Of a stretch of 33,564 nucleotides of DNA, positions 14,035 to 22,933 are shown one piece after another. The notes beneath the pieces were generated by a model. The model made no database searches and was not told the DNA's origin. It saw only the letters and a list, made by a program, of their open reading frames with translations. Every line of letters starts with the position of its first letter. Positions within the stretch are counted from its first letter, which is position 1. Source of the stretch: RGIG5472 sp051867635 (GTDB lineage Bacteria > Bacillota > Clostridia > Oscillospirales > Oscillospiraceae); NCBI GenBank assembly GCA_051867635.1, contig JBJDYT010000012.1, positions 1 to 33,564 of the forward strand. The letters run 5' to 3'. Both the position numbers and the translations under genes were made by a program.

Positions 14035-15150
14035 TTATTTTCTGCCGTACTGGAACAGATCGCACTTGATCATGCCGTTGTAGAGCTTGCGCTTTCGGTC
14101 CGCCTCCGCGCCGAAGCTGCGCTCGAACTCCGTGTGGGAGGAGAGGACCGCCACGCGCCAGGTGTCCGGGAGCTTGCGCACCGCCGCGCCGAAGGCGCGG
14201 TAGAGCTGCTCCGCCGCCTGCTTGTCCAGCAGGCGCTCGCCATAGGGCGGGTTGGTGACGATGCGGCCGTAAGGCCCGCCCCAGTGAAAGCGCGTGGCGT
14301 CCGCCTGCTCGAAGCGGACGGTGTCCTCCACGCCCGCCTTCCGGGCGTTGTCCTGCGCCAGGGCCACGGCCCGGGGATCGATGTCGCCGCCCCAGATCTC
14401 GTAGGTCCCGTGGAACTCCTTGTCCATGGCCTCCTCCGCCGCCTCCATCCAGAGAGAGGAGGGGAGAACGGCCCAGCGCTGGGCGTCGAAGCGGCGGTCC
14501 AGGCCCGGGGCCCGGTTCTTCGCGATGAGGGCCGCCTCGATGGGGATGGTGCCGCTGCCGCAGAAGGGATCGCAGAAGGGGTCACGGCCCCGGTAGCGGG
14601 TCAGCAGCACCATGGCGGCGGCCAGCGTCTCCCGCAGGGGAGCCTCCAGCGAAACGGCCCGGTAACCCCGCTTGCGCAGGCCGGGACCGGAGGTGTCGAG
14701 ATAGAACTCCGCCACGTCGTTTCGCATGGCGAACTGGATCTGGTACAGCTCCCCCGTTTCCGGCAGCTGCTGCAGCCCGTACTTTTCGCCCAGGCGCACC
14801 GCCGCGGCCTTTTTGATGATCTTCTGGCAGTTGGGCAGGGAAAAGAGCTTGGAGTGCAGGGAGTAGCCCTTCACGGGGAACTGCCCGTCCCGGGGGATGA
14901 AATCCTCCCAGGGCTGGCGCGCCGCCGCCTCGTACAGCTCGTCAAAGGTCTCGGCCCGCTCCTTTCCCACCTGCAGCAGCACCCGCTCGCCGCAGCGCAG
15001 GTTCAGATTCAGCCGGCAGAGGTCCCCCCATTCTCCCTGGCAGAGCACGTGCCCGTTTTCCACCTGTACGCCGGTCAGGCCCAGCCGCCTGACCTCGTCT
15101 CCCACAAGGCCCTCCAGTCCGAAGAGACAGGGGATCATAAACTGCAGCAT
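14035..15150 (-). CDS. THUMP-domain class I SAM-dependent rRNA methyltransferase (RlmL/YpsC-like)
   Basis: A 371-residue RNA methyltransferase. The N-terminal half is a THUMP-type RNA-binding region (starts MLQFMIPCLFGLEGLVGDEV). The catalytic half has the SAM motif DPFCGSGTIPIEAA (194-207), an acidic 'GGDIDPRAV' (254-262) and the N6-methyl-adenine/N2-methyl-guanine motif TNPPYGERL (299-307). In characterised relatives the product is m2G2445 or similar in 23S rRNA. I put the start at ATG 15150 with AAGGA upstream because homologs begin there; about 54 extra in-frame codons upstream overlap the promoter and do not resemble the family. First gene of the operon with the lipid kinase and GNAT genes. 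Confidence 0.92.
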   Translation of the reverse strand: MLQFMIPCLFGLEGLVGDEVRRLGLTGVQVENGHVLCQGEWGDLCRLNLNLRCGERVLLQVGKERAETFDELYEAAARQPWEDFIPRDGQFPVKGYSLHSKLFSLPNCQKIIKKAAAVRLGEKYGLQQLPETGELYQIQFAMRNDVAEFYLDTSGPGLRKRGYRAVSLEAPLRETLAAAMVLLTRYRGRDPFCDPFCGSGTIPIEAALIAKNRAPGLDRRFDAQRWAVLPSSLWMEAAEEAMDKEFHGTYEIWGGDIDPRAVALAQDNARKAGVEDTVRFEQADATRFHWGGPYGRIVTNPPYGERLLDKQAAEQLYRAFGAAVRKLPDTWRVAVLSSHTEFERSFGAEADRKRKLYNGMIKCDLFQYGRK

Positions 15151-15213
15151 ATCCGTAAAGTCCTTTTTATCAGGATCCCGGGCGCGGCCCGGGGAAATGT
15201 CGTCGCGTCTTTC

Positions 15214-15242
15214 ATTATAGAGGCCCTTTTGGGAAAGCGCAA
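15214..15242 (-). promoter_or_regulatory. Sigma-A promoter of the methyltransferase operon
   Basis: Minus strand: -10 TATAAT (15219-15214) and -35 TTGCGC (15242-15237, three of six) with a 17-bp spacer. Start point near 15207, leaving a leader of about 57 nt. Confidence 0.7.
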
Positions 15243-15318
15243 GAGGAAAAGCGCGGCCCGGGCCGCGGGAGGGGATGCGGAGCGCTCCCAAAAAACAGGG
15301 GGGACTGTTCATTTCCAG

Positions 15319-15354
15319 AAAAAAGCAGGGCCTCCGCTCCCGCGAACGCCCTGC
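15319..15354 (-). terminator. Intrinsic terminator at the end of the RNase J transcript
   Basis: On the minus strand a stem GCAGGGC / GCCCTGC (15354-15348 with 15331-15325) with a 16-nt loop is followed by six U (15324-15319). It lies between the RNase J end and the methyltransferase promoter. Confidence 0.65.
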
Positions 15355-15383
15355 CGCTGTTTCAAATTATTCCATCATTTTTC

Positions 15384-15571
15384 CCGGGGCTTCGCGGCCC
15401 CGGTTTTCACCGCGCGCCGCCCCCCCGGAAGGCCGATAAAATCATGTTTCCCGGGGCTTCGCCTCGGGAAACATACTGCTCATGACGGGCAGGACGACTT
15501 TTCCACCAGGAATCGAGTCCTGCCCGTCATGCAAATTCTCTGTCGGAAAAAGGCGAAGCCTTTTTCGACAG
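15384..15571. repeat. Cluster of four strong inverted repeats in the spacer after RNase J
   Basis: The 424-bp spacer between the methyltransferase start and the RNase J stop holds no gene. It holds hairpins at 15384-15403 (CCGGGGC/GCCCCGG), 15444-15474 (ATGTTTCCCG/CGGGAAACAT, extended inward by GGC-TTC-GCC), 15481-15531 (perfect 15-bp CATGACGGGCAGGAC/GTCCTGCCCGTCATG, 21-nt loop) and 15540-15571 (CTGTCG-AAAAAGGC/GCCTTTTT-CGACAG, one bulged G). The last begins 3 nt after the RNase J stop. The second is followed by a U-run on the minus strand and can act as a terminator. Confidence 0.65.
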
Positions 15572-15574
15572 TGT

Positions 15575-17233
15575 TTATAGCTCGTTGATCACCGGCACGA
15601 TCATGGGGCTGCGCTTGGTGGTCTTGTAGAGGTAATTGCTGGCGGCGGACTTCACCACGCTGCGCAGCTCCCCCAGGTCCCGGCTGCGCCGGCGGCAGAC
15701 GGGGGCGGCGGCGGACATGACCGCCTCGCCCAGCTCCTTCAGCAGCGGCTCGTTGTCCTTCACATAGATGAAGCCGCGGGTCACCACCTCCGGCTCGGAG
15801 AGGATGTCCCGGTTGTAGGAGCTGACGTTCAGGATGATGACCACGATGCCGTCCTCCGCCATCTTCTTGCGGTCCCGCAGCACCGCGGCGCCCACGTCGC
15901 CCACGCCGGAGCCGTCCACCAGCAGCACGCCGGCGGGGACGGAGGTCTCCTGCTTCATGTGGCGGCTGGTGAGCTCGATGACGTCGCCGTTCTCCGCGAG
16001 GGCGATGTTCCGGGGGTCCATGCCCATCTGGATGGCCAGGCTCCGGTGGGTCTGGAGATGGCGCTGCTCGCCGTGGATGGGAATGAAGAAGCGGGGCTTG
16101 GCCAGGGCATGGATGATCTTCAGATCCTCCTGGCAGGCGTGGCCGGAGACGTGCAGGGGGGAGGAGGCGGAATAGACGGCCTCCACGCCCTTGCGGAACA
16201 GCTCGTTGATGATGCGGCTGATGGACTTCTCGTTGCCGGGGATGGCGGAGGCGGAGATGATGACCCGGTCGCCGGGGCCCACGTCGATCTGCTTGTGGGT
16301 GGAGTAGGCCATGCGGTACAGGGCGGACATCTCCTCGCCCTGGGAGCCGGTGGTGATGATGACCTGCTGCTCCAGCGGCAGGCCCTTGATCTTGTTGATG
16401 TCCACCAGGGTGTTTTTCGGGATCTTCAGATAGCCCAGCTCCGACGCCACGGCCACCACGTTCTCCATGCTGCGGCCACTGACGGCCACCTTCCGCTTGT
16501 GGGCGGCGGCGGCGTTCATCACCTGCTGCACGCGGTAGATGTTGGAGGCGAAGGTGGTGACGATGATGCGCTTTTTGCAGCCGTTGAACAGCTGCTCCAG
16601 CGTCTCGCCCACGGAGCGCTCGCTCATGGTGTAGCCCCGGCGCTCGGCGTTGGTGGAGTCCATCAGCAGGGCCAGGATGCCCTCCTTGCCCAGCTCGCCG
16701 ATGCGGGCCAGGTCGATGACCTCCTCCCCGATGGGGGTGGAGTCGATCTTGAAGTCGCCGGTGTGCAGCACCGTGCCCACCTTGGTGCGGATGGCGAAGG
16801 CCACGCTGTCGGCGATGGAGTGGTTGACGTGGATGAATTCCACGCTGAACTTCCCCGCCCGGATGGTGTCCCCCGCCTCCACGGTGACGATCTTCGTGGT
16901 GGCGAGCAGGCCGTGCTCCTCCAGCTTCAGCCGGATGAGCCCCGCGGTGAGGCGGGTGCAGTAGATGGGCATGTTCACCTGCTTGAGGACGTAGGGGATG
17001 GCGCCGATGTGGTCCTCGTGGCCGTGGGTGATGAACAGGCCCCGGATGCGGTGCTGGTTCTTCACGAGATAGCTCACGTCGGGGATCACCAGGTCGATGC
17101 CGTACAGGTCGTCGCCGGGGAAGGCCATGCCGCAGTCCACCACGATGATCTCGCCGCTGCACTCGTACACGGTCATGTTCTTGCCGATCTCGTTGAGACC
17201 GCCCAGAGGGATGATTTTCAGTTTTTCTGCCAT
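15575..17233 (-). CDS. rnj: Ribonuclease J
   Basis: A 552-residue metallo-beta-lactamase/beta-CASP ribonuclease. Evidence: THGHEDHIGA (69-78, zinc ligands), 'LHTGDFKID', 'LLMDSTNAERRGYT' , 'GRSMENVV', 'SASAIPGNE', the late 'SGHACQEDL' and 'FIPIHGEQRHL' motifs, and a C-terminal domain with 'VRRRS.DLGELRSVVKSAASNYLYKTTKRSP'. In Firmicutes it acts as a 5' exonuclease and endonuclease in mRNA decay and rRNA maturation. Start is ATG at 17233 (MAEKLKIIPLGGLNEIGKN) with AAAGGAAA upstream; a longer in-frame extension to 17440 contains no family sequence. It is monocistronic. Whether it is the J1 or J2 paralog cannot be said without the second gene. Confidence 0.96.
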   Translation of the reverse strand: MAEKLKIIPLGGLNEIGKNMTVYECSGEIIVVDCGMAFPGDDLYGIDLVIPDVSYLVKNQHRIRGLFITHGHEDHIGAIPYVLKQVNMPIYCTRLTAGLIRLKLEEHGLLATTKIVTVEAGDTIRAGKFSVEFIHVNHSIADSVAFAIRTKVGTVLHTGDFKIDSTPIGEEVIDLARIGELGKEGILALLMDSTNAERRGYTMSERSVGETLEQLFNGCKKRIIVTTFASNIYRVQQVMNAAAAHKRKVAVSGRSMENVVAVASELGYLKIPKNTLVDINKIKGLPLEQQVIITTGSQGEEMSALYRMAYSTHKQIDVGPGDRVIISASAIPGNEKSISRIINELFRKGVEAVYSASSPLHVSGHACQEDLKIIHALAKPRFFIPIHGEQRHLQTHRSLAIQMGMDPRNIALAENGDVIELTSRHMKQETSVPAGVLLVDGSGVGDVGAAVLRDRKKMAEDGIVVIILNVSSYNRDILSEPEVVTRGFIYVKDNEPLLKELGEAVMSAAAPVCRRRSRDLGELRSVVKSAASNYLYKTTKRSPMIVPVINEL

Positions 17234-17471
17234 ATGGTTCGTGTTTCCTTTCGATGATGGGATCAGCTCGGCAGGGGGCTTTGACGCCGGCGTTTGGCCG
17301 CGCGAAAACGAAGACGCCGCCCGCGGAAAGCGCGCGGCCCTTCCGGCCGCCGCCCAGCGCGGTTCGCGTCCCACCCTGCCATCATGTATATTTCTGTATA
17401 TGAAGCCGGACAAAAGCGCGTTTTGCCCGGTGAGCAACAAAAAAACGGGATGCTCCCGAAGTTTTCAAAAC

Positions 17472-17500
17472 AGTATAACACAAAAATATGGGTTTGTATA
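17472..17500 (-). promoter_or_regulatory. Probable promoter of RNase J gene, with a long leader
   Basis: Minus strand: -10 TATACT (17477-17472), 17-bp spacer, -35 TATACA (17500-17495, four of six). The leader would be about 230 nt, G/C-rich and without an obvious short reading frame or known riboswitch. The wider spacer 17234-17663 (430 bp) otherwise holds only the gdpP promoter. Confidence 0.5.
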
Positions 17501-17585
17501 CTCTGTTTTCCAAAAAAATCGGCCTCCGGGGCGAAAAAAGGGAAAAACCGTGTCCCGGGCCGCCGGCGCCGGGGCGGATTTGTCA

Positions 17586-17614
17586 TTGAATGCGGCGAAG
17601 AAGTGTGATATACT
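17586..17614 (+). promoter_or_regulatory. Sigma-A promoter of the gdpP operon
   Basis: -35 TTGAAT (17586-17591), 17-bp spacer, -10 TATACT (17609-17614) preceded by TGTG. Start point near 17621, about 43 nt ahead of gdpP. Confidence 0.75.
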
Positions 17615-17663
17615 TATCCAAATATGGGAGCTTGCGCCCATGGAGCGGGAAGGGAGATTTGCC

Positions 17664-19667
17664 ATGAACAAAAAGATCGCGCGCCTGCTGGAGCCGAACC
17701 TGCAGCTGTACCTGGTCATGATGCTGGCCTTTGCCCTGGGGACCTTCCTGGTGGGGGAGCCTGTCTGGGCCCTGTCGGAGGTGGCGGTGACGGTGCTGCT
17801 GTTTTTCTATTACCGCTACACCAACCGGCTGCGCCGGGAGAAGATCCTGCAGTACATCGACACGCTCACCGGCAGCGTGGAGCGGGCGGGCGCCAACACG
17901 CTCATGAGCTCTCCCCTGCCCACCATGGTGTTCCGGGCGGACACCCGGGAGCTGATCTGGGCCAACGACCACTTCCTGCAGATGGCGGGCCTGGGGGAGG
18001 ACGCCTTTGAGACGGAGCTGGACGCGGTGGTGCCGGGCTTCCCCTCTCGCTGGGTACTGGAGGGGAAGGGCGAGTGCCCCGACACGGTGGTGCTGAACGG
18101 CCGCCATTTCCGGGTGTACGGCGCGCTGGCTTACGCCTCGCAGAAGAACGCCAAGAGCGCCGCGGGGCAGAACCTGCTGGCCACCACCTACTGGATCGAC
18201 ACCACGGAGTGCGACGAGCTGCGCAGCCGCTCGGAGGCGGTGAAGCCCGTGGTGGCCCTCATTTATCTCGACAACTACGAGGACGTGATGAAGTCCTGCA
18301 GCGAGTCCAACCAGTCCGCCATCCAGGCGGCCATCTACGAGAAGATCAGCCGCTGGACGGAGGGAACGGGCTGCCTGCTGACCCGCTACGCCCAGGACCG
18401 CTTCCTGCTCATCATCGAGCAGCAGCACTATAAGAAGCTGGCGGAGGGCCGCTTCGCCGTGCTGGACCAGGTGCGGGAGATCTCGGCGGGCGGCGGCGTG
18501 GCCCCCACGCTCTCCATCGGCGTGGGCAAGGACGTGACCGGCTTCGACGCGCTGCTGAAAAACGCCCAGCTCTCCGTGGAGATGGCCCTGTCCCGGGGCG
18601 GCGACCAGGCCGTGGTGAAGGACAACCTCAACTTCGAGTTCTACGGCGGCCGCACCAAGGCCTCGGAAAAGCGGACGAAGGTGAAGTCCCGCGTCATGGC
18701 CAACGCCCTGCGGGAGCTGATGAACGACGCCAGGAACGTCTACATCATGGGCCATCACTACGCGGATATGGACGCCCTCGGCGCGGCGGCGGGCCTGGTC
18801 TGCATCGCCCGGAAGCTGGGTAAAAGGGCCCAGATCGTCATCGAGCCGGACGAGAACGCGGCGGAGGCGCTGCTGGCCAAGCTCAGGGAGCTGGAGGAGT
18901 ACCGGGGCGTGTTCGTCTCCCCGGGCGAGGCGTTCCTCCGGGCGGAGGCCGGCTCGCTGCTCATCGTGGTGGACACCAACCGGCCGGACTTTGTGGAGTC
19001 CCCCCAGCTGCTGGAGGCCTGCAACCGCGTGGCGGTCATCGACCACCACCGCCGCGCCGCCAGCTATATCGAAAACGCGGCGCTGAATTTTCACGAGCCC
19101 TACGCCTCCTCCGCCTGCGAGCTGGTGACGGAGCTGCTGCAGTACCTGGTGGAGCCGGGCGACCTGCTGCGCACCGAGGCGGAGGCGCTGCTGGCGGGCA
19201 TGGTGCTGGATACGAAGAAGTTCACCCAGCGCACCGGCGGCCGCACCTTTGAGGCGGCGGCCTTCCTGCGCCGCGCCGGCGCCGACATGGCGGAGGTCCA
19301 CCGCCTGTTCCAGGGCGACCTGACGGAGATGGTGGCCAAGTTCGAGATCATCCGCCACGCCGAGATGTACCGGGAGAAGCTGGCCATCGCGGTGGCGGAG
19401 GAGGAGACGGACCGCACCACGGCGGCCCAGGCGGGGGATGAGCTGCTGAACCTGCGGGGCGTGGAGGCGGCCTTCGTGGTCTACCGGAGAAAGGACGGCG
19501 TGGGTCTCAGCGCCCGCAGCGCGGGAGAGATCAACGTCCAGGTGATTTTGGAGAGCCTCGGCGGCGGCGGCAATTCCACCATGGCCGGCGGCTTTGTGCC
19601 GGACGGTGAGCCGGAGGTGGTGGCGGAGCAGCTCCGCGAGTCCATCGACCGCTATCTGGAGGCATAA
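17664..19667 (+). CDS. gdpP: Cyclic-di-AMP phosphodiesterase GdpP
   Basis: A 667-residue membrane protein with the GdpP/YybT order: two N-terminal membrane helices (about 13-30 and 36-52), a PAS-like domain (about 80-180), a degenerate GGDEF domain (about 195-325, no intact GGDEF signature), and a DHH-DHHA1 phosphodiesterase (about 350-667). DHH residues are MGHHYADMDALG (362-373) and VIDHHRRAAS (458-467). It cleaves c-di-AMP, which controls potassium and wall homeostasis. Start at ATG 17664 is supported by AAGGGAG; an ATG 24 nt earlier contains that site. Oddity: the C-terminal DHHA1 glycine motif reads GGGGNSTMAGG, with Asn where a His is usual. rplI follows 31 nt later, the common gdpP-rplI-dnaB order. 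Confidence 0.94.
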   Translation: MNKKIARLLEPNLQLYLVMMLAFALGTFLVGEPVWALSEVAVTVLLFFYYRYTNRLRREKILQYIDTLTGSVERAGANTLMSSPLPTMVFRADTRELIWANDHFLQMAGLGEDAFETELDAVVPGFPSRWVLEGKGECPDTVVLNGRHFRVYGALAYASQKNAKSAAGQNLLATTYWIDTTECDELRSRSEAVKPVVALIYLDNYEDVMKSCSESNQSAIQAAIYEKISRWTEGTGCLLTRYAQDRFLLIIEQQHYKKLAEGRFAVLDQVREISAGGGVAPTLSIGVGKDVTGFDALLKNAQLSVEMALSRGGDQAVVKDNLNFEFYGGRTKASEKRTKVKSRVMANALRELMNDARNVYIMGHHYADMDALGAAAGLVCIARKLGKRAQIVIEPDENAAEALLAKLRELEEYRGVFVSPGEAFLRAEAGSLLIVVDTNRPDFVESPQLLEACNRVAVIDHHRRAASYIENAALNFHEPYASSACELVTELLQYLVEPGDLLRTEAEALLAGMVLDTKKFTQRTGGRTFEAAAFLRRAGADMAEVHRLFQGDLTEMVAKFEIIRHAEMYREKLAIAVAEEETDRTTAAQAGDELLNLRGVEAAFVVYRRKDGVGLSARSAGEINVQVILESLGGGGNSTMAGGFVPDGEPEVVAEQLRESIDRYLEA

Positions 19668-19698
19668 ACGAATTCGAAAGGCAAAAGGAGAAACGACG

Positions 19699-20142
19699 AT
19701 GAAAGTGATCTTACAGCAGGATGTGAAGGGCCAGGGCAAGAAGGGCCAGATGATCGAGGCGGCGGAGGGCTACGCGAGGAATTACCTCCTGCCCCGGAAG
19801 CTGGCCGTCCCGGCCACGGCGGACGCCGTGAACACCATGAAGCTAAAGGAAAAGGCCCGCCTGGCGGAGGAGGCGGCCAACCGCGCCGCCGCAGCCGAGA
19901 CCGCGGAGCGGCTGAAAAACTGCCCCGTGAAGATCTCCGCCAAGGCCGGGGCCAACGGCAAGCTCTTCGGCGCCATCACGGCCAAGGAGGTCTCCGAGGC
20001 GCTGCTGAGCCAGTACGGCGTGGAGCTGCCCAAGCAGAAGCTGGTGCTGGAGGAGCCCATCAAGGCCTACGGCAGCTATGAGCTGAAGGCGAAGCTGGGC
20101 TATGAGATCAGCGGCACGGTGTACGTGCTGGTGACGGAATAA
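19699..20142 (+). CDS. rplI: 50S ribosomal protein L9
   Basis: A 147-residue ribosomal protein. The N-terminal domain MKVILQQDVKGQGKKGQMIEAAEGYARNYLLPRKLA is diagnostic, followed by the long alanine-rich connecting helix (residues about 40-75) and a C-terminal domain 'LFGAITAKEVSEAL'. It binds domain V of 23S rRNA. ATG at 19699 has AAAGGAG 9 nt upstream. It lies between gdpP and dnaB as in many Firmicutes. High confidence. Confidence 0.98.
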   Translation: MKVILQQDVKGQGKKGQMIEAAEGYARNYLLPRKLAVPATADAVNTMKLKEKARLAEEAANRAAAAETAERLKNCPVKISAKAGANGKLFGAITAKEVSEALLSQYGVELPKQKLVLEEPIKAYGSYELKAKLGYEISGTVYVLVTE

Positions 20143-20190
20143 CACGCCGCGGGGCCTGCGGGCCCCGGGCCGGGGGAGGGACGACAAGCC

Positions 20191-21528
20191 ATGGACGAAT
20201 TGCTGCTGCGGCAGATGCCCAACAGCCTGGAGGGCGAGCAGGCGGTGCTGGGCTCCATGCTCATCGACGCGCTCTGCATCAAGGATGTGATGGATAAGCT
20301 CCGGGGGGAGGATTTCTACCACCGGCAGAACCGGGACATCTTTGAGACGATCCACCATATGTTCATCTACTCCCGCCCCATCGACGGCGTCACCGTGGCG
20401 GAGGAGATGCAGAAAAACGGCACCGCCACGGACGCCACAAGGAGCTACCTGGTGCAGCTCATGGAGATTACCCCCACCTCCGCCAACGTCATGGAGTACG
20501 TGCAGATCGTCCGGGACAAGGCGCTGCTGCGCAGCATCGCCACGGCGGCGGGCGAGATCACGGCCATGGTGCAGGAGGGCACGGGGGAGGCCGGCGACAC
20601 CCTGGAGGCGGCGGAGCAGAAGATCTACGCCATCCGCCGGGGCCGCAGCGCCCAGGACATGGTGCCGGTGAGCGTGGTGCTCTCCGGCGTGCTGGACCAT
20701 CTGGCGGAGCTGAACGCCGGGGGCGGACAGCTCCCGGGCCTCTCCACCGGCTTTTCCGCCCTGGATACCAAGCTCTCGGGCCTGAACAAGTCGGATTTGC
20801 TGCTGCTGGCGGCCCGCCCCGGCATGGGTAAGACCTCCCTTGCGCTGAATATCGCGCTGCATGTGGGGAAAAGCTCCGGCAAGACCGTGGCGGTGTTCTC
20901 CCTGGAAATGTCCCGGGAGCAGCTGGTGACCCGCCTGCTCTCCAGCGAGGCGGCGGTGGAGAACCAGCGCCTCGTCACAGGGAACCTGCGGGAGACGGAC
21001 TGGGAAAAGGTGGTCCGGGCGGCCTCCGTCCTGAGCCGGGCGGACATCCGCATCGACGACAACCCCCTGCTCACCGTGGCGGACATGAACGCCAAGTGCC
21101 GGAGGCTGGACGACCTGGGTCTGGTGGTCATCGACTACCTTCAGCTCATGACCTCCGCCGGGAACGAGGGCTACAGCGGCGAGAGCCGCCAGCAGGCGGT
21201 GAGCGATATCTCCCGCATGCTGAAGATCATGGCCAAGGAGCTGCAGGTGCCGGTGATCTGCCTGAGCCAGCTCTCCCGCGCCAACGAAAAGCGGGAGGAT
21301 AAGCGGCCCATGCTGTCGGACCTGCGCGAGTCCGGCGCCATCGAGCAGGACGCGGACATCGTGGCCTTCATCTACCGGGACGACTATTACAAAGAGGACA
21401 GCGAAAAGCGCAACATCGCGGAGATCATCATCGCCAAGAACCGCCACGGCGAGACCGGTAAGATCGAGATGCGCTGGATGCCGGAGTACACCACCTTCGG
21501 CACGCTGGAGGAGCGGTACGAGGAGTAA
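20191..21528 (+). CDS. dnaB: Replicative DNA helicase DnaB
   Basis: A 445-residue hexameric helicase. N-terminal domain starts MDELLLRQMPNSLEGEQAVLGSMLID; the RecA-like C-terminal domain has Walker A AARPGMGKTSLALN (207-220), 'VFSLEMSREQLVTRLLS', Walker B LVVIDYLQLM (about 310-319) and 'LSQLSRANEKREDKRPMLSDLRESGAIEQDAD', all diagnostic. It unwinds DNA at the fork. GGGAGGG precedes the ATG. It sits 48 nt after rplI and 1 nt before tilS, so the housekeeping operon continues through it. High confidence. Confidence 0.98.
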   Translation: MDELLLRQMPNSLEGEQAVLGSMLIDALCIKDVMDKLRGEDFYHRQNRDIFETIHHMFIYSRPIDGVTVAEEMQKNGTATDATRSYLVQLMEITPTSANVMEYVQIVRDKALLRSIATAAGEITAMVQEGTGEAGDTLEAAEQKIYAIRRGRSAQDMVPVSVVLSGVLDHLAELNAGGGQLPGLSTGFSALDTKLSGLNKSDLLLLAARPGMGKTSLALNIALHVGKSSGKTVAVFSLEMSREQLVTRLLSSEAAVENQRLVTGNLRETDWEKVVRAASVLSRADIRIDDNPLLTVADMNAKCRRLDDLGLVVIDYLQLMTSAGNEGYSGESRQQAVSDISRMLKIMAKELQVPVICLSQLSRANEKREDKRPMLSDLRESGAIEQDADIVAFIYRDDYYKEDSEKRNIAEIIIAKNRHGETGKIEMRWMPEYTTFGTLEERYEE

Positions 21529-21529
21529 G

Positions 21530-22933
21530 ATGCAGCAGGGGCAGGCAAACAAGCGGATACGGCAGGCCATGGAGCGGGCGGAGGACGCCATGCGGCGCTG
21601 GGAGATGCTGCCGGAAAGGGGCGGAGGGCTCCTCTGCGCCGTCTCCGGGGGGCTGGACTCCGTGTGCCTGCTGCATTTTCTGCGCAGGCTCGCTGAAAAG
21701 GAGGGCTTCCGCCTGACGGCGGCCCATTATAACCACCGCCTGCGGAGGGAGGACTCCGAGGCGGACGCGCGCTTCGTGGAGGAGCTCTGCGCGGACTGGG
21801 GCGTTCCCTGCGTGGCGGGGGAGGGCGACGTGCGGCAGGCGGCGGCGGAGCGGGGCTGGAGCCTGGAGGAGGCCGCCCGGAACTGCCGCTATGACTTCCT
21901 CCGCCGCACGGCGGAGGCCCTGGGGGCGGAGAAAATCGCCACCGCCCACCAGGCGGAGGACAACGCCGAGACGGTGCTGCTGCAGCTGACCCGGGGCGCG
22001 GGCAGCGAGGGCGCCTGCGGCATCCCGCCGGTGAGGGGGCCCTTCGTGCGGCCTTTTCTCACGGTTTCCCGCCGGGAACTGGAGATGTACGCCGCGGCCT
22101 ACGGCCTGCCCTGCCGTCAGGACGCCAGCAACGCGGACCTGCGCTTTAGCCGCAACCGCATCCGACACGAGGTGATGCCGGTGCTGACGGCGCTGAACCC
22201 GGAGGCGGCGAAGGCCATGGGCCGGGCGGCGGCGGTGCGGCGGCAGGAGAGCGAGCTGCTCAGCCGTATCGCGGAGGCGGAGCTGGGCGAGGTGCGGCAG
22301 GAGCGCGGCGGCGCCGCCGCGGCGCGGCAGCGCTTTTGCGAGACGGAGCCCTGTCTCATCCCCCGGATGCTGGGGCTGCTGCTGGAGCGCGCCGGCGCGG
22401 GACGGAAGGACATCTCCGCGCGGCATTTCGAGGCTATGGAGCGTCTGGTCCTCACGGGCGGCGATAAAGCGGAGCTGAGCCTGCCGGGGGGCTATGTGGC
22501 CTGCAACCGGGGCGAGAGCTTCTGGATCGGGCGGCGGCAGCCGGAAACGGCGGAAAGGCGGCCCCTTTCTCCCGGCGAAACAGTGCGCTGGGGCGATTAT
22601 CTCATCCGCTGCGAAAAGAGCAAGGAAAATTTTCTCAAAAACAGAGATACAATCGCCTTGAAATATGATATGATGATATTGCCCCTGACTGTGGGAGCCT
22701 GGGACAGGCGGCAGGGTCTGTCGCTGCCCGGCGGACGGGGAAGGCGCAGCCTCAAGCGGCTGTTCGCGGAGGCCGGTCTTTCCTGCGGGGAGCGGGAGCG
22801 GACGCCGGTGTTCTATGCCGGCGAACGGGCCTGCGCCGCGGCGGTGCTGGGGGCGGACGCGGACTTTCTCCCCGGGGAGGGGGAGGAGGCCCTGGTGCTG
22901 AAAATTACAAGGATTGAGAGGGAGCAAGAATGA
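21530..22933 (+). CDS. tilS: tRNA(Ile)-lysidine synthase
   Basis: A 467-residue N-type ATP pyrophosphatase that converts C34 of tRNA-Ile(CAU) to lysidine so that it reads AUA. The PP-loop is AVSGGLDSVCLLHF (37-50), followed by 'AAHYNHRLRREDSEADARFVEELC' and 'ATAHQAEDNAETVLLQLTRGAG', all typical. A substrate-binding domain and a G/R-rich C-terminal domain ('RRSLKRLFAEAGLS') follow. The tRNA substrate is not in this window (the tRNA-CAT at 1294 looks like Met). Its ATG lies 1 nt after the dnaB stop and its TGA overlaps hpt by 4 bp. High confidence. Confidence 0.96.
   Translation: MQQGQANKRIRQAMERAEDAMRRWEMLPERGGGLLCAVSGGLDSVCLLHFLRRLAEKEGFRLTAAHYNHRLRREDSEADARFVEELCADWGVPCVAGEGDVRQAAAERGWSLEEAARNCRYDFLRRTAEALGAEKIATAHQAEDNAETVLLQLTRGAGSEGACGIPPVRGPFVRPFLTVSRRELEMYAAAYGLPCRQDASNADLRFSRNRIRHEVMPVLTALNPEAAKAMGRAAAVRRQESELLSRIAEAELGEVRQERGGAAAARQRFCETEPCLIPRMLGLLLERAGAGRKDISARHFEAMERLVLTGGDKAELSLPGGYVACNRGESFWIGRRQPETAERRPLSPGETVRWGDYLIRCEKSKENFLKNRDTIALKYDMMILPLTVGAWDRRQGLSLPGGRGRRSLKRLFAEAGLSCGERERTPVFYAGERACAAAVLGADADFLPGEGEEALVLKITRIEREQE

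Noticed and set aside
13246..15588. A 780-codon open frame on the plus strand opposite the methyltransferase and lipid-kinase genes
   Set aside because: It is a by-product of G/C-rich codon use on the other strand: composition is rich in Arg, Gly, His, Val and Pro, no domain is visible, and the opposite frames encode clear enzymes. The same holds for long antisense frames at 3300-4220, 4948-6120, 7595-9463, 17583-19739, 19843-21591 and 23584-25692.
17234..17663. c-di-AMP (ydaO) riboswitch between RNase J and gdpP
   Set aside because: The spacer has two promoters and G/C-rich stretches, but I do not see the conserved strings of that riboswitch class on either strand.
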